Below are positions 55,804-64,000 of a stretch of 64,000 nt of DNA, one piece after another (the first letter of the stretch is position 1; each line of letters starts with the position of its first letter). Where the stretch lies: assembly GCF_018698455.1 (NCBI RefSeq), contig NZ_JABIOQ010000056.1, positions 24,182 to 88,181 on the forward strand, in the 5' to 3' direction. Below the pieces are notes generated by a model. That model was given only the letters and a program-made list of their open reading frames with translations, was not told the DNA's origin and did not search any database. The DNA is from Sulfurimonas sp. Lineage in GTDB: Bacteria; Campylobacterota; Campylobacteria; Campylobacterales; Sulfurimonadaceae. Position numbers and translations under genes: made by a program.

Positions 55804-56778
55804 ATGAATAAGATTTATCTTTGGGGAGTTATTATTACAGTACTTATGTTGGTAGTAACATATTATACATTAGTGATAACTGCGGGCGACTCTGGAAAAG
55901 ATTTGTCTGAAATTTTAAGTGGTGATATAGTTAATTTACTTACAGTTTTAGCTGCTATGGCACTTGTTGTGATAACAGTATTTGTTGTTATTAAGTATGT
56001 TCGTCAAATGCAAGTTGATACTGCTGATGGTGAATTAGTTGATGATTCTTGGGATGATATTGGAGAGTTTAGAAATCCAGTTCCTCAAGGTTGGGCAGTT
56101 ATATTTTTAGCTACGATGGTTTGGGCTGCATGGTATTTTACAATTGGTTATCCAGTTAATAGTTATTCACAAATTGGTGAGTATAACGAAGATACAAAAG
56201 TACTTAACGATAAGTTTACTAAAGATTTTGCAGATAAGATGCAAGAGTTTAGTGAAGAAGAAAAAACAGAATACATGATAAATATGGGTGAATCTGTTTT
56301 CTTATCAGAATGTAAAGTGTGTCATGGTCTTTCAGCTGATGGTATCGACGGTAAATCTGCAGACTTAAATGTTTGGGGAAGTGCTAAAGCAATTGTTGAT
56401 ACAATAAATAACGGGGCTAAAGGTCTTAACTACCCAATGGGTGATATGCCAGACCGTAATGGTATTATGAATGCAAACAAGGACTATGCTCCAATTACAG
56501 ATTTAGAAATCGAGATAGTATCTTCTTATGTTGCAAATGGGATGAAAGGTGAAGGTTCAGATGTGTTTGCTGGAGCTTGTTCTTCATGTCATGGTCTAGA
56601 TGGAAAAGGTATGGGTGGTATGAGTCCTAACTTAGCATCATACGGTACTGCTGAATTTACTGTAGATGTTTTAAACCGTGGGAAGAAAGGTTTCATTGGT
56701 TCTATGCCTGCCTTTAATAGACTAAATGCTACACAAAAACAAGCTGTTGGTGCATATATCACTAGCTTAACGAAGTAG
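55804..56778 (+). CDS. ccoP: cbb3 oxidase diheme cytochrome CcoP
   Basis: A 324-residue protein with membrane segments at about residues 5-25, 45-65 and 98-116. Two haem c sites follow: C170-K-V-C173-H174 and C259-S-S-C262-H263. It receives electrons from periplasmic cytochromes and passes them to CcoO. The diheme part closely resembles the tail of CoxB encoded about 4 kb upstream. AGGAGAGATAT precedes the start. Confidence 0.95.
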   Translation: MNKIYLWGVIITVLMLVVTYYTLVITAGDSGKDLSEILSGDIVNLLTVLAAMALVVITVFVVIKYVRQMQVDTADGELVDDSWDDIGEFRNPVPQGWAVIFLATMVWAAWYFTIGYPVNSYSQIGEYNEDTKVLNDKFTKDFADKMQEFSEEEKTEYMINMGESVFLSECKVCHGLSADGIDGKSADLNVWGSAKAIVDTINNGAKGLNYPMGDMPDRNGIMNANKDYAPITDLEIEIVSSYVANGMKGEGSDVFAGACSSCHGLDGKGMGGMSPNLASYGTAEFTVDVLNRGKKGFIGSMPAFNRLNATQKQAVGAYITSLTK

Positions 56779-56788
56779 GGGGATAGAT

Positions 56789-57058
56789 ATGGATCAACGT
56801 ACAAATGAAAAGAGAGGCTTATTTGTTATAGATGGCATGTTGGGTTTTTTAATAGCAACTGTAGTTTTAGTTCTTGTAACTTTAACTTTTTCATACTTAT
56901 CAATGGCAGTTCAAGATGAAAATCAACAAAAGTATTACAAAATAGTGAATGAAGAATCAATTGAAATGCGTAATACACAGAGCAGAACCAACCATATAGT
57001 TAATGTAAAAATTGATGAAAATGGTAAAGTAGTTGAAGTTAAAGAAGAGGAGTTATAA
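56789..57058 (+). CDS. DUF4006-like small membrane protein
   Basis: An 89-residue protein with one membrane segment (FVIDGMLGFLIATVVLVLVT, residues about 12-31) and a charged tail (KIDENGKVVEVKEEEL). It resembles the DUF4006 family that accompanies cbb3 genes in Campylobacterota. It lies ten bases after ccoP, after AGGGGGATAGAT. Its role may be assembly or stability of the oxidase, which is inference. Confidence 0.7.
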   Translation: MDQRTNEKRGLFVIDGMLGFLIATVVLVLVTLTFSYLSMAVQDENQQKYYKIVNEESIEMRNTQSRTNHIVNVKIDENGKVVEVKEEEL

Positions 57059-57148
57059 ATGGAAAAATTAATAACACTTGGTCTAGTACTACTAGCAGCA
57101 TATACAATTTATGTTGCTGTCACTCCTAATCACCTTTTCATAGGTTAG
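57059..57148 (+). CDS. 29-residue membrane microprotein
   Basis: A 29-residue frame too short for routine ORF calling. It starts right at the DUF4006-like stop (ATG at 57059) and ends at TAG 57146-57148. Nearly the whole of it is one hydrophobic helix (ITLGLVLLAAYTIYVAV) ending in TPNHLFIG. It is probably a single-pass inner-membrane peptide of the cbb3 gene group. The next gene's ribosome binding site begins at its stop. Confidence 0.6.
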   Translation: MEKLITLGLVLLAAYTIYVAVTPNHLFIG

Positions 57149-57157
57149 GGAGTTTAG

Positions 57158-57862
57158 TTGAATTATTCGAGGGGGCTTGCGGCCCTCATCTTCACACTGT
57201 TTTTTCAAACACAATTAATAGCAGAATATTTATATAAAGATGAAGTGGTTTTCAATGAGAAGTTTAGTGACTCTGTTGAAAGAGTAGGAACTGAACTTTT
57301 TAGTAAAACAGGTATATCTTTACGACTTTTAATGTTGAGAGATCTACCAGTAGACACAAAAATTCTAGAGTACGAAAAGAAACTTGTTCAAGAATTTACT
57401 GAACCAACAATTACTTTGGTATTTGCTGAAATGGATTCTAAAGTTGACATATTCTCAAATGATGAGTCTTTATATAAGTATTTTGATAAAAAACAAGTGC
57501 TAAGTCCAAATGCTTCTTCAGTACAAGCATATCTAATGGCAATTATTTATGCTCGTTCTTGGGATAATTTCAAAGAAATTTCAAGTAGCAATGGGGGTAC
57601 AATTTTACCACTGCTAGGTCAAAGATCTAAAAGTGGTGAAGTAGTGGATAAATATTCGGCTGCTATGTTTAACGGTTACCTTGATATTGCAGAGCAAATT
57701 GCAATGAGTCATGGGCATGAACTCACAGATGGGACAGGTCAATCAGGTAAGTATGTTTTTATGGCTGTAAAAATCTTCTTTTATGGAGTTATTCTGTATG
57801 CTGTGATTATGTTGATTAAAAGAAAACTTTATCGAAAAAGGCAAGAAAATGAGTCTCTTTAG
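57158..57862 (+). CDS. TPM-domain-like membrane-anchored protein
   Basis: A 234-residue protein with a signal peptide (residues about 1-22), a periplasmic domain that resembles the TPM fold (FSDSVERVGTELFSKTGISL) and a C-terminal membrane segment (about 200-220) with a basic end. The start is TTG at 57158, after AGGGAGTTTAG. It overlaps the FixH-like gene by 14 bases, so it belongs to the cbb3 unit, perhaps in assembly or metal handling. Confidence 0.6.
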   Translation: MNYSRGLAALIFTLFFQTQLIAEYLYKDEVVFNEKFSDSVERVGTELFSKTGISLRLLMLRDLPVDTKILEYEKKLVQEFTEPTITLVFAEMDSKVDIFSNDESLYKYFDKKQVLSPNASSVQAYLMAIIYARSWDNFKEISSSNGGTILPLLGQRSKSGEVVDKYSAAMFNGYLDIAEQIAMSHGHELTDGTGQSGKYVFMAVKIFFYGVILYAVIMLIKRKLYRKRQENESL

Positions 57863-58352
57863 CAGTGGAAGAATATGGCCATACTTTATAGGTGGTTCAA
57901 TAATGCTTGTTTTTGGTTTTTGTGTAGCAACTATAGTTGTAACTCAAAGTGCAAATATTCAAGAAAGTGATGTATATATGAGTAAGTATCAAGATGCTGA
58001 TTTAAATGCAAATGAAATTATTAGAGCAACGATTAGCTTTGATAAAAAGTATGATGTAAACTATGTAGAAGGTTTTGCACTTACAAATAGTGTAGCATTC
58101 AAAGTAACAGATAAAAATGCCGAGGTTATTAATAATGCAAAAGTTATTATTTCTACAAGTAGACCTGAGACAAAAGAGTTTGATCAAAAACTAGATAATC
58201 CACAAATTAAAAATGGAATATATTTATTCTCAGGCTTAGAATTTCCTAGAGAGGGTGTGTGGAATATTATTGCTAAAGTAGAGATTGGTGATGATTATAA
58301 GTACTATCATATCAAAGCTGATACTAGAAATACTAACTCATACGAATACTAA
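57849..58352 (+). CDS. FixH/CcoH-like oxidase assembly protein
   Basis: A 167-residue protein with one N-terminal membrane segment (WPYFIGGSIMLVFGFCVATI) and a periplasmic beta-rich domain (VYMSKYQDADLNANEIIRAT, then GLEFPREGVWNIIAKVEIG). FixH/CcoH is required for cbb3 assembly in other bacteria. It closes the oxidase region, three bases before the addB-like gene. Confidence 0.8.
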   Translation: MSLFSSGRIWPYFIGGSIMLVFGFCVATIVVTQSANIQESDVYMSKYQDADLNANEIIRATISFDKKYDVNYVEGFALTNSVAFKVTDKNAEVINNAKVIISTSRPETKEFDQKLDNPQIKNGIYLFSGLEFPREGVWNIIAKVEIGDDYKYYHIKADTRNTNSYEY

Positions 58353-58355
58353 GCC

Positions 58356-60698
58356 ATGGATGAAAATACACTAATCCTCTCTTCTGCTCGTGCGATTAGA
58401 CATGAACAATTAAAACTCCAAGAAGAATCACTCTTTTTACCAAACTATGTCACTATGGGTGAGTTTATTGGTAAGCTCTGCATAGTTCCAAACTACATCA
58501 CAATAGATGATGACTCTCGCGTTTTACTTCTTTTAGAAGCTTCTGATTTTAAAGAGTTTGAGGCTCTTCAAATCCAGAGAAACTTTTTTACTTTTACTAA
58601 AAACTCAACATACATTTTTAAATTTTTTGCTGAGTTAAGTGCTGAGAAGTATGATATAAAAAACTTAGCAAGTGCGGACTTATATGCTGAGTATGAAGAG
58701 CATATAACCATCCTTGAAGAACTTTACCTGCGTTATGAGAAACTTTGTAACGAGAGAAAGTACTTAGACAAGATTTTTCTTCCAAAGTTATATGAGTTTC
58801 ATGCTGCATATGCTTCAAGCCACACAAGCATAAAACTAAAGATAGATGGACATTTGACAAACTTCGAGTTTGAACTTCTAGACAAGTGTTGTGAATATAC
58901 TGAAGTTGAACTTGTTTTTAATACAAGTAGATTTAACACAAAAATGCAGAGTAGATTTTCAGACCTTGGCATAGAACTTGAAGCTGGGTATGAGTACCGC
59001 CTGTCTTTAAACGATAAAACCATTTTAGAAAAGAATCCAATAGTGAAAAACTCCAACATCAGTTGTGAAAGTTTTAGTGAGTCTCTTTTACAGGTGGCGT
59101 TTGTTAAAAGTAAAATCTATGAGTTTGTGCAAAAAGGTTATGAGGCAGAAAACATTGTAGTGGTAGTTCCAAACGAGGGCATGGCGGAAGTCTTAAAAAG
59201 CTTCGATGATAAGTCTAACCTAAACCTCGCGATGGGTGATGCTTTTAGCACAACGAGCTTGTACACTAAGCTAAATGCGACCATAAAAGCGATAGAGCAA
59301 GACTCAGAAGAAAATGAAGCCAGAGTAGAAAGAGTTGGTAAAGAGTTGCATACTCTTCTTTTTGGCATCTACTACAAAAGTGCGAACGAAGTTGACTTCG
59401 TTGCGTTTATGCAAGAGATAAAAGAGTTCTTTGCTTCAAAAAAAGAGATAAAGATATACGAAGAAGAACTCCATAGTTTTGGAAGAGTTCTTCCCTTTAT
59501 GAAAGAGATGAGCATAAAGTCGCTGCTCAATCTTTTTATGCAAAGACTCTCACAAAGAACACTTGATGATGTTCGTGGCGGTAAAGTTACTGTTCTGGGA
59601 GTTCTTGAGACTCGTTCTGTAGAGTTTGATGGAGTCATCATTATAGACTTTGATGACAAAAACGTCCCTAAACGCAGTGATAAGGACATGTTTTTAAACT
59701 CCTCACTGCGAGAGAGTGCATCACTCCCAACGATGAAAGACAGAGAAAACCTGCAAAAGCATTACTACGAGATGCTTATAAACTCTTCAAAAGAAGTGGC
59801 AATATCTTATGTATCATCTGAGGAAAGCAGTTCCTCGCGTTTTCTTAAAGAGTTAGGTATAAAAGAGCAAAAAATATATGATGAGCTAGAGTTTGCAAAC
59901 ATACTCTTTGAAGTAAAACCTCATGAAAAAGCAGTCTTTGAGGACAAAATGATAGAGTACTCTTTTAAAGATGTAGAACTCTCAAGTACAAGACTTAAAA
60001 CTTACCTAACATGTAAACGCAAGTACTATCACAAGTACATAGAGCGACTGAGCGAACATAAGATACCCAAAGACATGCCAGAAGAGTACGAAATAGGGAA
60101 TGGTGTTCACTTGGCTCTTAAAGAACTCTATAGTAAAAAAGATAGTTATGAAGATAGAGTCCAGCTCCAAAGGGACTTAGAAAAAGAACTTGACAAGGTA
60201 TGTGGAAAAAGTGAGCTTGATACTTACCTTATCGCCCTACAAAAAAAGAGACTTGTAGCGTTTTATGACAAAGAGATACAAAGATTTGCCGATGGGTATA
60301 AGGTAGTTTATACCGAAGAGCACTTTAGCATAGAGTATGAGGGAATGAACCTCGTTGGAAACATAGACAGAATAGACAAACGCGAAGACACACTAGAAGT
60401 ACTAGACTATAAAACAGGCTCATACTCACTCTATAACAAAAACAACTTTACAGAAGCTACAGACTTTCAGTTGGAGTTTTACCATCTGCTTGCAAGTAGT
60501 GTAGGCGAAGTAAGTGCTTGTGGGTTTTATGACCTTAAAGAATCACAAATAGTCCAAGAAGCTTTTCTATCTGAAAAACTTGCAATACTAGGAAGCCACA
60601 TAAAAGACCTACTGCTTGTTGAAGAGATAGGAACTGTAATGTGTGAAGATGTAAAAAACTGTCTCTTTTGTGAGTACAAAATAATGTGTGGAAGATAA
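58356..60698 (+). CDS. addB: AddB-like exonuclease subunit
   Basis: A 780-residue protein of the AddB/RexB type, part of a double-strand break repair helicase-nuclease. The C-terminal PD-(D/E)XK nuclease is marked by GNGVHLALKELY near residue 583 and VLDYKTGSY near residue 686. Iron-sulfur cysteines are in LTCKRKYY and at the C-terminus as C769, C772 and C778 (CLFCEYKIMC). I see no Walker A motif in the N-terminal half. It is shorter than Bacillus AddB. AddA follows after two small genes. Confidence 0.85.
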   Translation: MDENTLILSSARAIRHEQLKLQEESLFLPNYVTMGEFIGKLCIVPNYITIDDDSRVLLLLEASDFKEFEALQIQRNFFTFTKNSTYIFKFFAELSAEKYDIKNLASADLYAEYEEHITILEELYLRYEKLCNERKYLDKIFLPKLYEFHAAYASSHTSIKLKIDGHLTNFEFELLDKCCEYTEVELVFNTSRFNTKMQSRFSDLGIELEAGYEYRLSLNDKTILEKNPIVKNSNISCESFSESLLQVAFVKSKIYEFVQKGYEAENIVVVVPNEGMAEVLKSFDDKSNLNLAMGDAFSTTSLYTKLNATIKAIEQDSEENEARVERVGKELHTLLFGIYYKSANEVDFVAFMQEIKEFFASKKEIKIYEEELHSFGRVLPFMKEMSIKSLLNLFMQRLSQRTLDDVRGGKVTVLGVLETRSVEFDGVIIIDFDDKNVPKRSDKDMFLNSSLRESASLPTMKDRENLQKHYYEMLINSSKEVAISYVSSEESSSSRFLKELGIKEQKIYDELEFANILFEVKPHEKAVFEDKMIEYSFKDVELSSTRLKTYLTCKRKYYHKYIERLSEHKIPKDMPEEYEIGNGVHLALKELYSKKDSYEDRVQLQRDLEKELDKVCGKSELDTYLIALQKKRLVAFYDKEIQRFADGYKVVYTEEHFSIEYEGMNLVGNIDRIDKREDTLEVLDYKTGSYSLYNKNNFTEATDFQLEFYHLLASSVGEVSACGFYDLKESQIVQEAFLSEKLAILGSHIKDLLLVEEIGTVMCEDVKNCLFCEYKIMCGR

Positions 60699-60711
60699 AA
60701 AAGGGAATTAC

Positions 60712-60975
60712 ATGGGATTAATTATAATTGGATTAGTGATTTCATACTTATGTTGGGTTACAAAACGAGGTGCTGAATATGTAGATGAAAGGTCAGAAGG
60801 CATTATAAAAAGAAGAAAGAAGATTGAAGAAAAATTAAAAAATAAAGAGAAATTAACAATATTTGAAATGAGCGATTTTTATACCACTAAAATTCTATAT
60901 GGTGGATTAAAGTATGGTGTATACGGTGGTTTTGTTGTTAGTATTATAGGAGTTATACAATGGATTATAAAATAA
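60712..60975 (+). CDS. Small membrane protein between addB and addA
   Basis: An 87-residue protein from the ATG at 60712, after AAAAAAGGGAATTAC. Two hydrophobic segments (GLIIIGLVISYLCWV at the N-terminus and YGGFVVSIIGVIQWI at the C-terminus) flank a basic region (IKRRKKIEEKLKNKEK). Its stop overlaps the next small gene by one base. No family is recognised. Confidence 0.6.
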   Translation: MGLIIIGLVISYLCWVTKRGAEYVDERSEGIIKRRKKIEEKLKNKEKLTIFEMSDFYTTKILYGGLKYGVYGGFVVSIIGVIQWIIK

Positions 60976-61094
60976 TGAAAGCAGTAAACAAGTTTTGGGA
61001 TATGTTTTTACATATATTTGCATTTTCAACAACAAAGTATTGTGATAAACTCAAGTGGAATGAACATGATAATTTTATGAGAGGAAATCACTAG
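60975..61094 (+). CDS. 39-residue small protein
   Basis: A 39-residue frame, below the usual ORF length limit. It begins MKAVNKFWDMFLHIFAFSTT and ends MRGNH. A short amphipathic or hydrophobic N-terminus is followed by a polar, charged end. Its start overlaps the stop of the 87-residue gene (TAATG), typical of coupled translation. addA starts four bases after its stop. I cannot assign a function. Confidence 0.5.
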   Translation: MKAVNKFWDMFLHIFAFSTTKYCDKLKWNEHDNFMRGNH

Positions 61095-61098
61095 ATAA

Positions 61099-63810
61099 AT
61101 GCTAAAAAATAATCTCGCATACGAGGCAAGTGCAGGAAGTGGTAAGACATTTATGCTTGTTGTTCGTTACTTATCACTTCTTTTTGGCGGGGCGGATGCT
61201 TCCAAGGTTTTGGCACTCACGTTTACTAAAAAAGCTGCAAATGAGATGAGTGAGAGAATAGTGGAGACACTAGAAGAGTTAGAGACTCGTGGAGAACTTT
61301 TAGAGATACTCAAAGTCACAGAACTTTCTCAAACTTACGTACTTGAAAATAGAAAGAGAATACTCCTAGAGTTTTTAAATTCACACACTAAGATAATGAC
61401 TATAGATAGTTTCTTCACTCAGATACTTAGAAAGTTTTCTCTGTATGCTTCTTTGATGCCAGACTTCTCTACATTTAACTCCCAACACGAACTAAAACTC
61501 ATGTCGCGTTTCTTAAAAGAGGTGAGTGTGGCAGGTAAACGCGATGTGCTTATAAACCTCTCTTTGGAGTCTAAAAAAAGAGTGAGCGACATATTTGCCT
61601 TGCTTGATGAGTTTTATCTTAAAAAAGAAGAACTCACTACCTTAGAGTTTAAAAAGTATCAAGCTAAAGACTATGAGGCTGAAGCTATGGCAGCACTTAG
61701 CTCACTCCAAAGCATAGTCTCTAACTGTAAAGGTGCTTCAGCCTCTCTTATCAAAGCTGTAGAAGCACAAAGCTTTGAAGAACTCAAAGAAAAAAGTTGG
61801 GTTGTCAAAGAGAGTTTAGAATACTGGGTTTTTAAGAAGTGTTTCACACTAGAGATGAACTTACATCTTCATACCATTCAAAATGCTGTAAAGATGAGTC
61901 ATAGAGCAAAAGAGCAGAACTTCTTTTATGCGCTAAATGAACTCGTAGACATCTATGTAAAGTCAAAAAAAGCTCTCTATATGGACGACAGCGAACTAAG
62001 TTTTTCAGATGTAACAGCACTTGTGTATGAGATACTCCATACTCTTGATGATAGTGAGTTTTTATACTTTAGACTTGATGCGAAGATAGAGCATATACTT
62101 CTAGACGAGTTTCAAGACACAAGCATAACTCAGTACAAGATACTCCAACCACTCATAAAAGAGATAACTTCTGGAAATGGCATCTTTGAAAATGGAAGCT
62201 TTTTCTTTGTAGGGGATGTGAAGCAGTCCATTTATAGGTTTCGTGGGGGAGTTTCAGCGCTCTTTGGTGAAGTAGTAGAAGAAAACGCCACTGAGGTAGA
62301 CAAACTCCTGACAAACTACCGGTCTCAAAAAGAGGTAGTAGAGTTTGTAAACAGAGCCTTTCTTGGCAAGATAAAAAAATACACACCTCAGTTAGTAAGA
62401 AAAGAAGCAGACAAAGGCTATGTAGAGATAGTGCAAAATGATGAGGTTCTAGAAGAAAGCATAGAACAAGTCAAGAGGTTTATAAAAGAGGGTGCAGACC
62501 TAAACGAAATCGCTATTTTGTGTGCAACAAACGGAGATGGGGAAGAGATGAAGAACGCTCTTGTAGAAGAGGGCATAGAAGTAGTAACAGAGACCACAAC
62601 AAAACTCATAAACCAAAAAAGCATTCAAGCACTTTTGGAGTACCTTAAATACCTGTACTTTAAAAAAGAGATATATAAACGCAACTTCTTCGCACTCATA
62701 GAGATGAAAGAGTGCGGAGTGGCGTTTGTGGACTTTAACTCTGTAAAACTCCTTGACGTCATAAAGGGTGCCATAGAAAAGTTTGAACTCTTTCACAATG
62801 ACTTTCATCTCATACGTTTTTTAAATGTTGTCAAAAACTACAGTGACATAGAAGCTCTGCTCTTTGAGTATGAAAGACTTGACACAAAAGCAGCTGCCTC
62901 TGACCTGAGCGGTGTAAGGGTACTGACTATTCATAAGTCTAAGGGTTTAGAGTACGAGCATGTTATAGTGATGGACAGACTTAAAAAACCACCAGTTTCA
63001 AAAGCTAGTATTATCTATGAATATGAGGGGATAACCTTACAAAATGTTTATCTAAGAACAAAGGCTAGATCGGAGATAGATAGAGAGTACGAGAATGCAC
63101 TAGAAAAAGAGGCAAGACTAGTAAGCGAAGATAGTCTAAACGCTTTATATGTGGCATTTACAAGAGCAAGAGAAAATCTTATAATCATTCAAAAATCTGA
63201 GAAATCTACTTTTGGAGACCTTGGACTTTGTGTAGGAAATTTTGGAGAACTTAGTTGTAAAGAAATGCCTAAAAAAGAGAAGAAAACTCCTAAGAAATTA
63301 GTATTTAACGAAATGTACTACGGAACACAGAGTGATATTTTAGTCTTAGAAGATGAGCAAAATGGCGACCTAAACGCCATTAACTTTGGTCTTGCACTTC
63401 ACTATATGTTAGAGATGATGAGTGAGTTTACTCATGAGAGTATAGAAAATGCAAAGAGCATGATGATCAATAAGTTTGGCTTTTCTTTAGAAGCCGAGAG
63501 AGTCGATGACATTGTGAATAGAGTAAAGATGTTTTTAGATTCAAAAGAGATACTAACGCTAACAGATGGCATTTGTTACAAAGAAAAAGCACTTCGTTAT
63601 AAAAACAATCTTCGCTACATAGATCTTCTTGTTAAATGTATAGACGGCTCTTGGAATGTCATTGACTACAAGAGTTCCATAGCTTATAGTGAGCATCATT
63701 TAAAACAAGTTCGCTACTATGTAAAAGCTATAGAAGAGATAACAGGTGATGAGGTGTGTGGATACATCTGTTACTTACTGGAAGATGATATAAAAGTCGT
63801 ACGGGTTTAG
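61099..63810 (+). CDS. addA: AddA/RecB-like helicase-nuclease
   Basis: A 903-residue UvrD-family helicase with a C-terminal nuclease domain. Walker A is SAGSGKT at residues 11-17. LLDEFQDTS near residue 335, FVGDVKQSIYRFRGG near residue 370 and VLTIHKSKGLEYEHV near residue 610 are motifs II to V of superfamily 1. The nuclease end includes WNVIDYKSS near residue 855. It probably acts with the AddB-like protein in break repair and recombination. It is shorter than Bacillus AddA, as in Helicobacter. Confidence 0.88.
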   Translation: MLKNNLAYEASAGSGKTFMLVVRYLSLLFGGADASKVLALTFTKKAANEMSERIVETLEELETRGELLEILKVTELSQTYVLENRKRILLEFLNSHTKIMTIDSFFTQILRKFSLYASLMPDFSTFNSQHELKLMSRFLKEVSVAGKRDVLINLSLESKKRVSDIFALLDEFYLKKEELTTLEFKKYQAKDYEAEAMAALSSLQSIVSNCKGASASLIKAVEAQSFEELKEKSWVVKESLEYWVFKKCFTLEMNLHLHTIQNAVKMSHRAKEQNFFYALNELVDIYVKSKKALYMDDSELSFSDVTALVYEILHTLDDSEFLYFRLDAKIEHILLDEFQDTSITQYKILQPLIKEITSGNGIFENGSFFFVGDVKQSIYRFRGGVSALFGEVVEENATEVDKLLTNYRSQKEVVEFVNRAFLGKIKKYTPQLVRKEADKGYVEIVQNDEVLEESIEQVKRFIKEGADLNEIAILCATNGDGEEMKNALVEEGIEVVTETTTKLINQKSIQALLEYLKYLYFKKEIYKRNFFALIEMKECGVAFVDFNSVKLLDVIKGAIEKFELFHNDFHLIRFLNVVKNYSDIEALLFEYERLDTKAAASDLSGVRVLTIHKSKGLEYEHVIVMDRLKKPPVSKASIIYEYEGITLQNVYLRTKARSEIDREYENALEKEARLVSEDSLNALYVAFTRARENLIIIQKSEKSTFGDLGLCVGNFGELSCKEMPKKEKKTPKKLVFNEMYYGTQSDILVLEDEQNGDLNAINFGLALHYMLEMMSEFTHESIENAKSMMINKFGFSLEAERVDDIVNRVKMFLDSKEILTLTDGICYKEKALRYKNNLRYIDLLVKCIDGSWNVIDYKSSIAYSEHHLKQVRYYVKAIEEITGDEVCGYICYLLEDDIKVVRV

Positions 63811-64000
63811 AAATCATAAACATATGTTATGAATAAATGAATTAATCATAACAAAATATCTTAACTTTCGCACCTAATATTAATCAACAAATAGCATAAT
63901 AAAACCAAAACCACATACTACAGAGCAATTAAACTCATAACTCTATACAAAATAGTGAAACATATGAAGGTGTAAATATATTTTCTATATTCATTCTCAA
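63811..64000. other. Non-coding AT-rich end of the window
   Basis: The last 190 bases hold no coding region that I can support. An imperfect palindrome around CATATG (near 63829-63836) is the only visible structure. The next gene probably lies beyond the window. Confidence 0.4.

Noticed and set aside
59372..59689. 105-codon minus-strand frame
   Set aside because: It lies within the addB-like gene and has no recognisable features.
1..64000. CRISPR array, insertion sequence or prophage
   Set aside because: No spaced direct repeats, transposase, integrase or phage structural genes were recognised.

Overview
The window is AT-rich bacterial chromosome that most resembles Campylobacterota (the former Epsilonproteobacteria), probably Sulfurimonas or a close relative. 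This is inferred from content: a compact S10-spc-alpha ribosomal cluster, a complete ccoNOQP cbb3 oxidase followed by a DUF4006-like protein and FixH, a short HisZ-like protein beside PurA, FliJ and MotE-like flagellar genes after purA, a short AddAB pair, and frequent TTG/GTG starts. No rRNA, tRNA, IS element or CRISPR array was seen. Species cannot be named from sequence reading alone.

Layout. 1-1.6 kb: a gene-poor stretch with inverted repeats, then an AAA-type ATPase on the minus strand. 1.7-12.4 kb: S10 and spc clusters (rpsJ to infA, with secY and map). 12.4-17.4 kb: an insertion-like block, mostly on the minus strand, that separates infA from rpmJ. It holds a PchB-like chorismate mutase, a CvfB-like RNA-binding protein with two tiny downstream genes, a degenerate ArsC/LMW-phosphatase-like protein, an SPL-like radical SAM protein, a nitroreductase and a zinc-ribbon protein. 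17.4-20.5 kb: the alpha cluster (rpmJ, rpsM, rpsK, rpsD, rpoA, rplQ) behind a structured leader. 20.6-28.4 kb: an aldo/keto reductase, a NifU-like scaffold, murE, surface proteins, a [2Fe-2S] protein, panD, a YbaB protein, a PDZ protein and ispA. 28.4-40.4 kb: tkt, a double-domain SagB-type oxidoreductase, selO, a decayed gene, a YajR-like transporter, rdgB, uppP, a class V aminotransferase, a hisZ-like gene and purA. 40.4-46.9 kb: fliJ-like and motE-like genes, a 1073-residue lipoprotein, a DUF507 protein, carA and a membrane protein.

47.0-58.4 kb is respiratory. A SCO1-coxA-coxC-cox4-coxB-ctaB cluster encodes an A-family haem-copper oxidase with the YSHP signature of the A2 subfamily. It is followed directly by ccoNOQP and its accessory genes. 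The CuA subunit of the first oxidase carries a C-terminal diheme module that closely resembles the diheme part of CcoP encoded 4 kb away. This suggests that a foreign oxidase was fitted with a host-type cytochrome c module, and it is the most interesting observation here. 58.4-63.8 kb holds an AddB-like nuclease, two tiny genes and an AddA-like helicase-nuclease.

The other notable signals are structured non-coding stretches. One is a GC-rich three-way-junction-like element after infA. Another is a multi-stem leader before rpmJ. The third is a UUCG hairpin between rpsN and rpsH. Several genes are too short for routine ORF calling: rpmJ and microproteins of 40, 29 and 39 residues.
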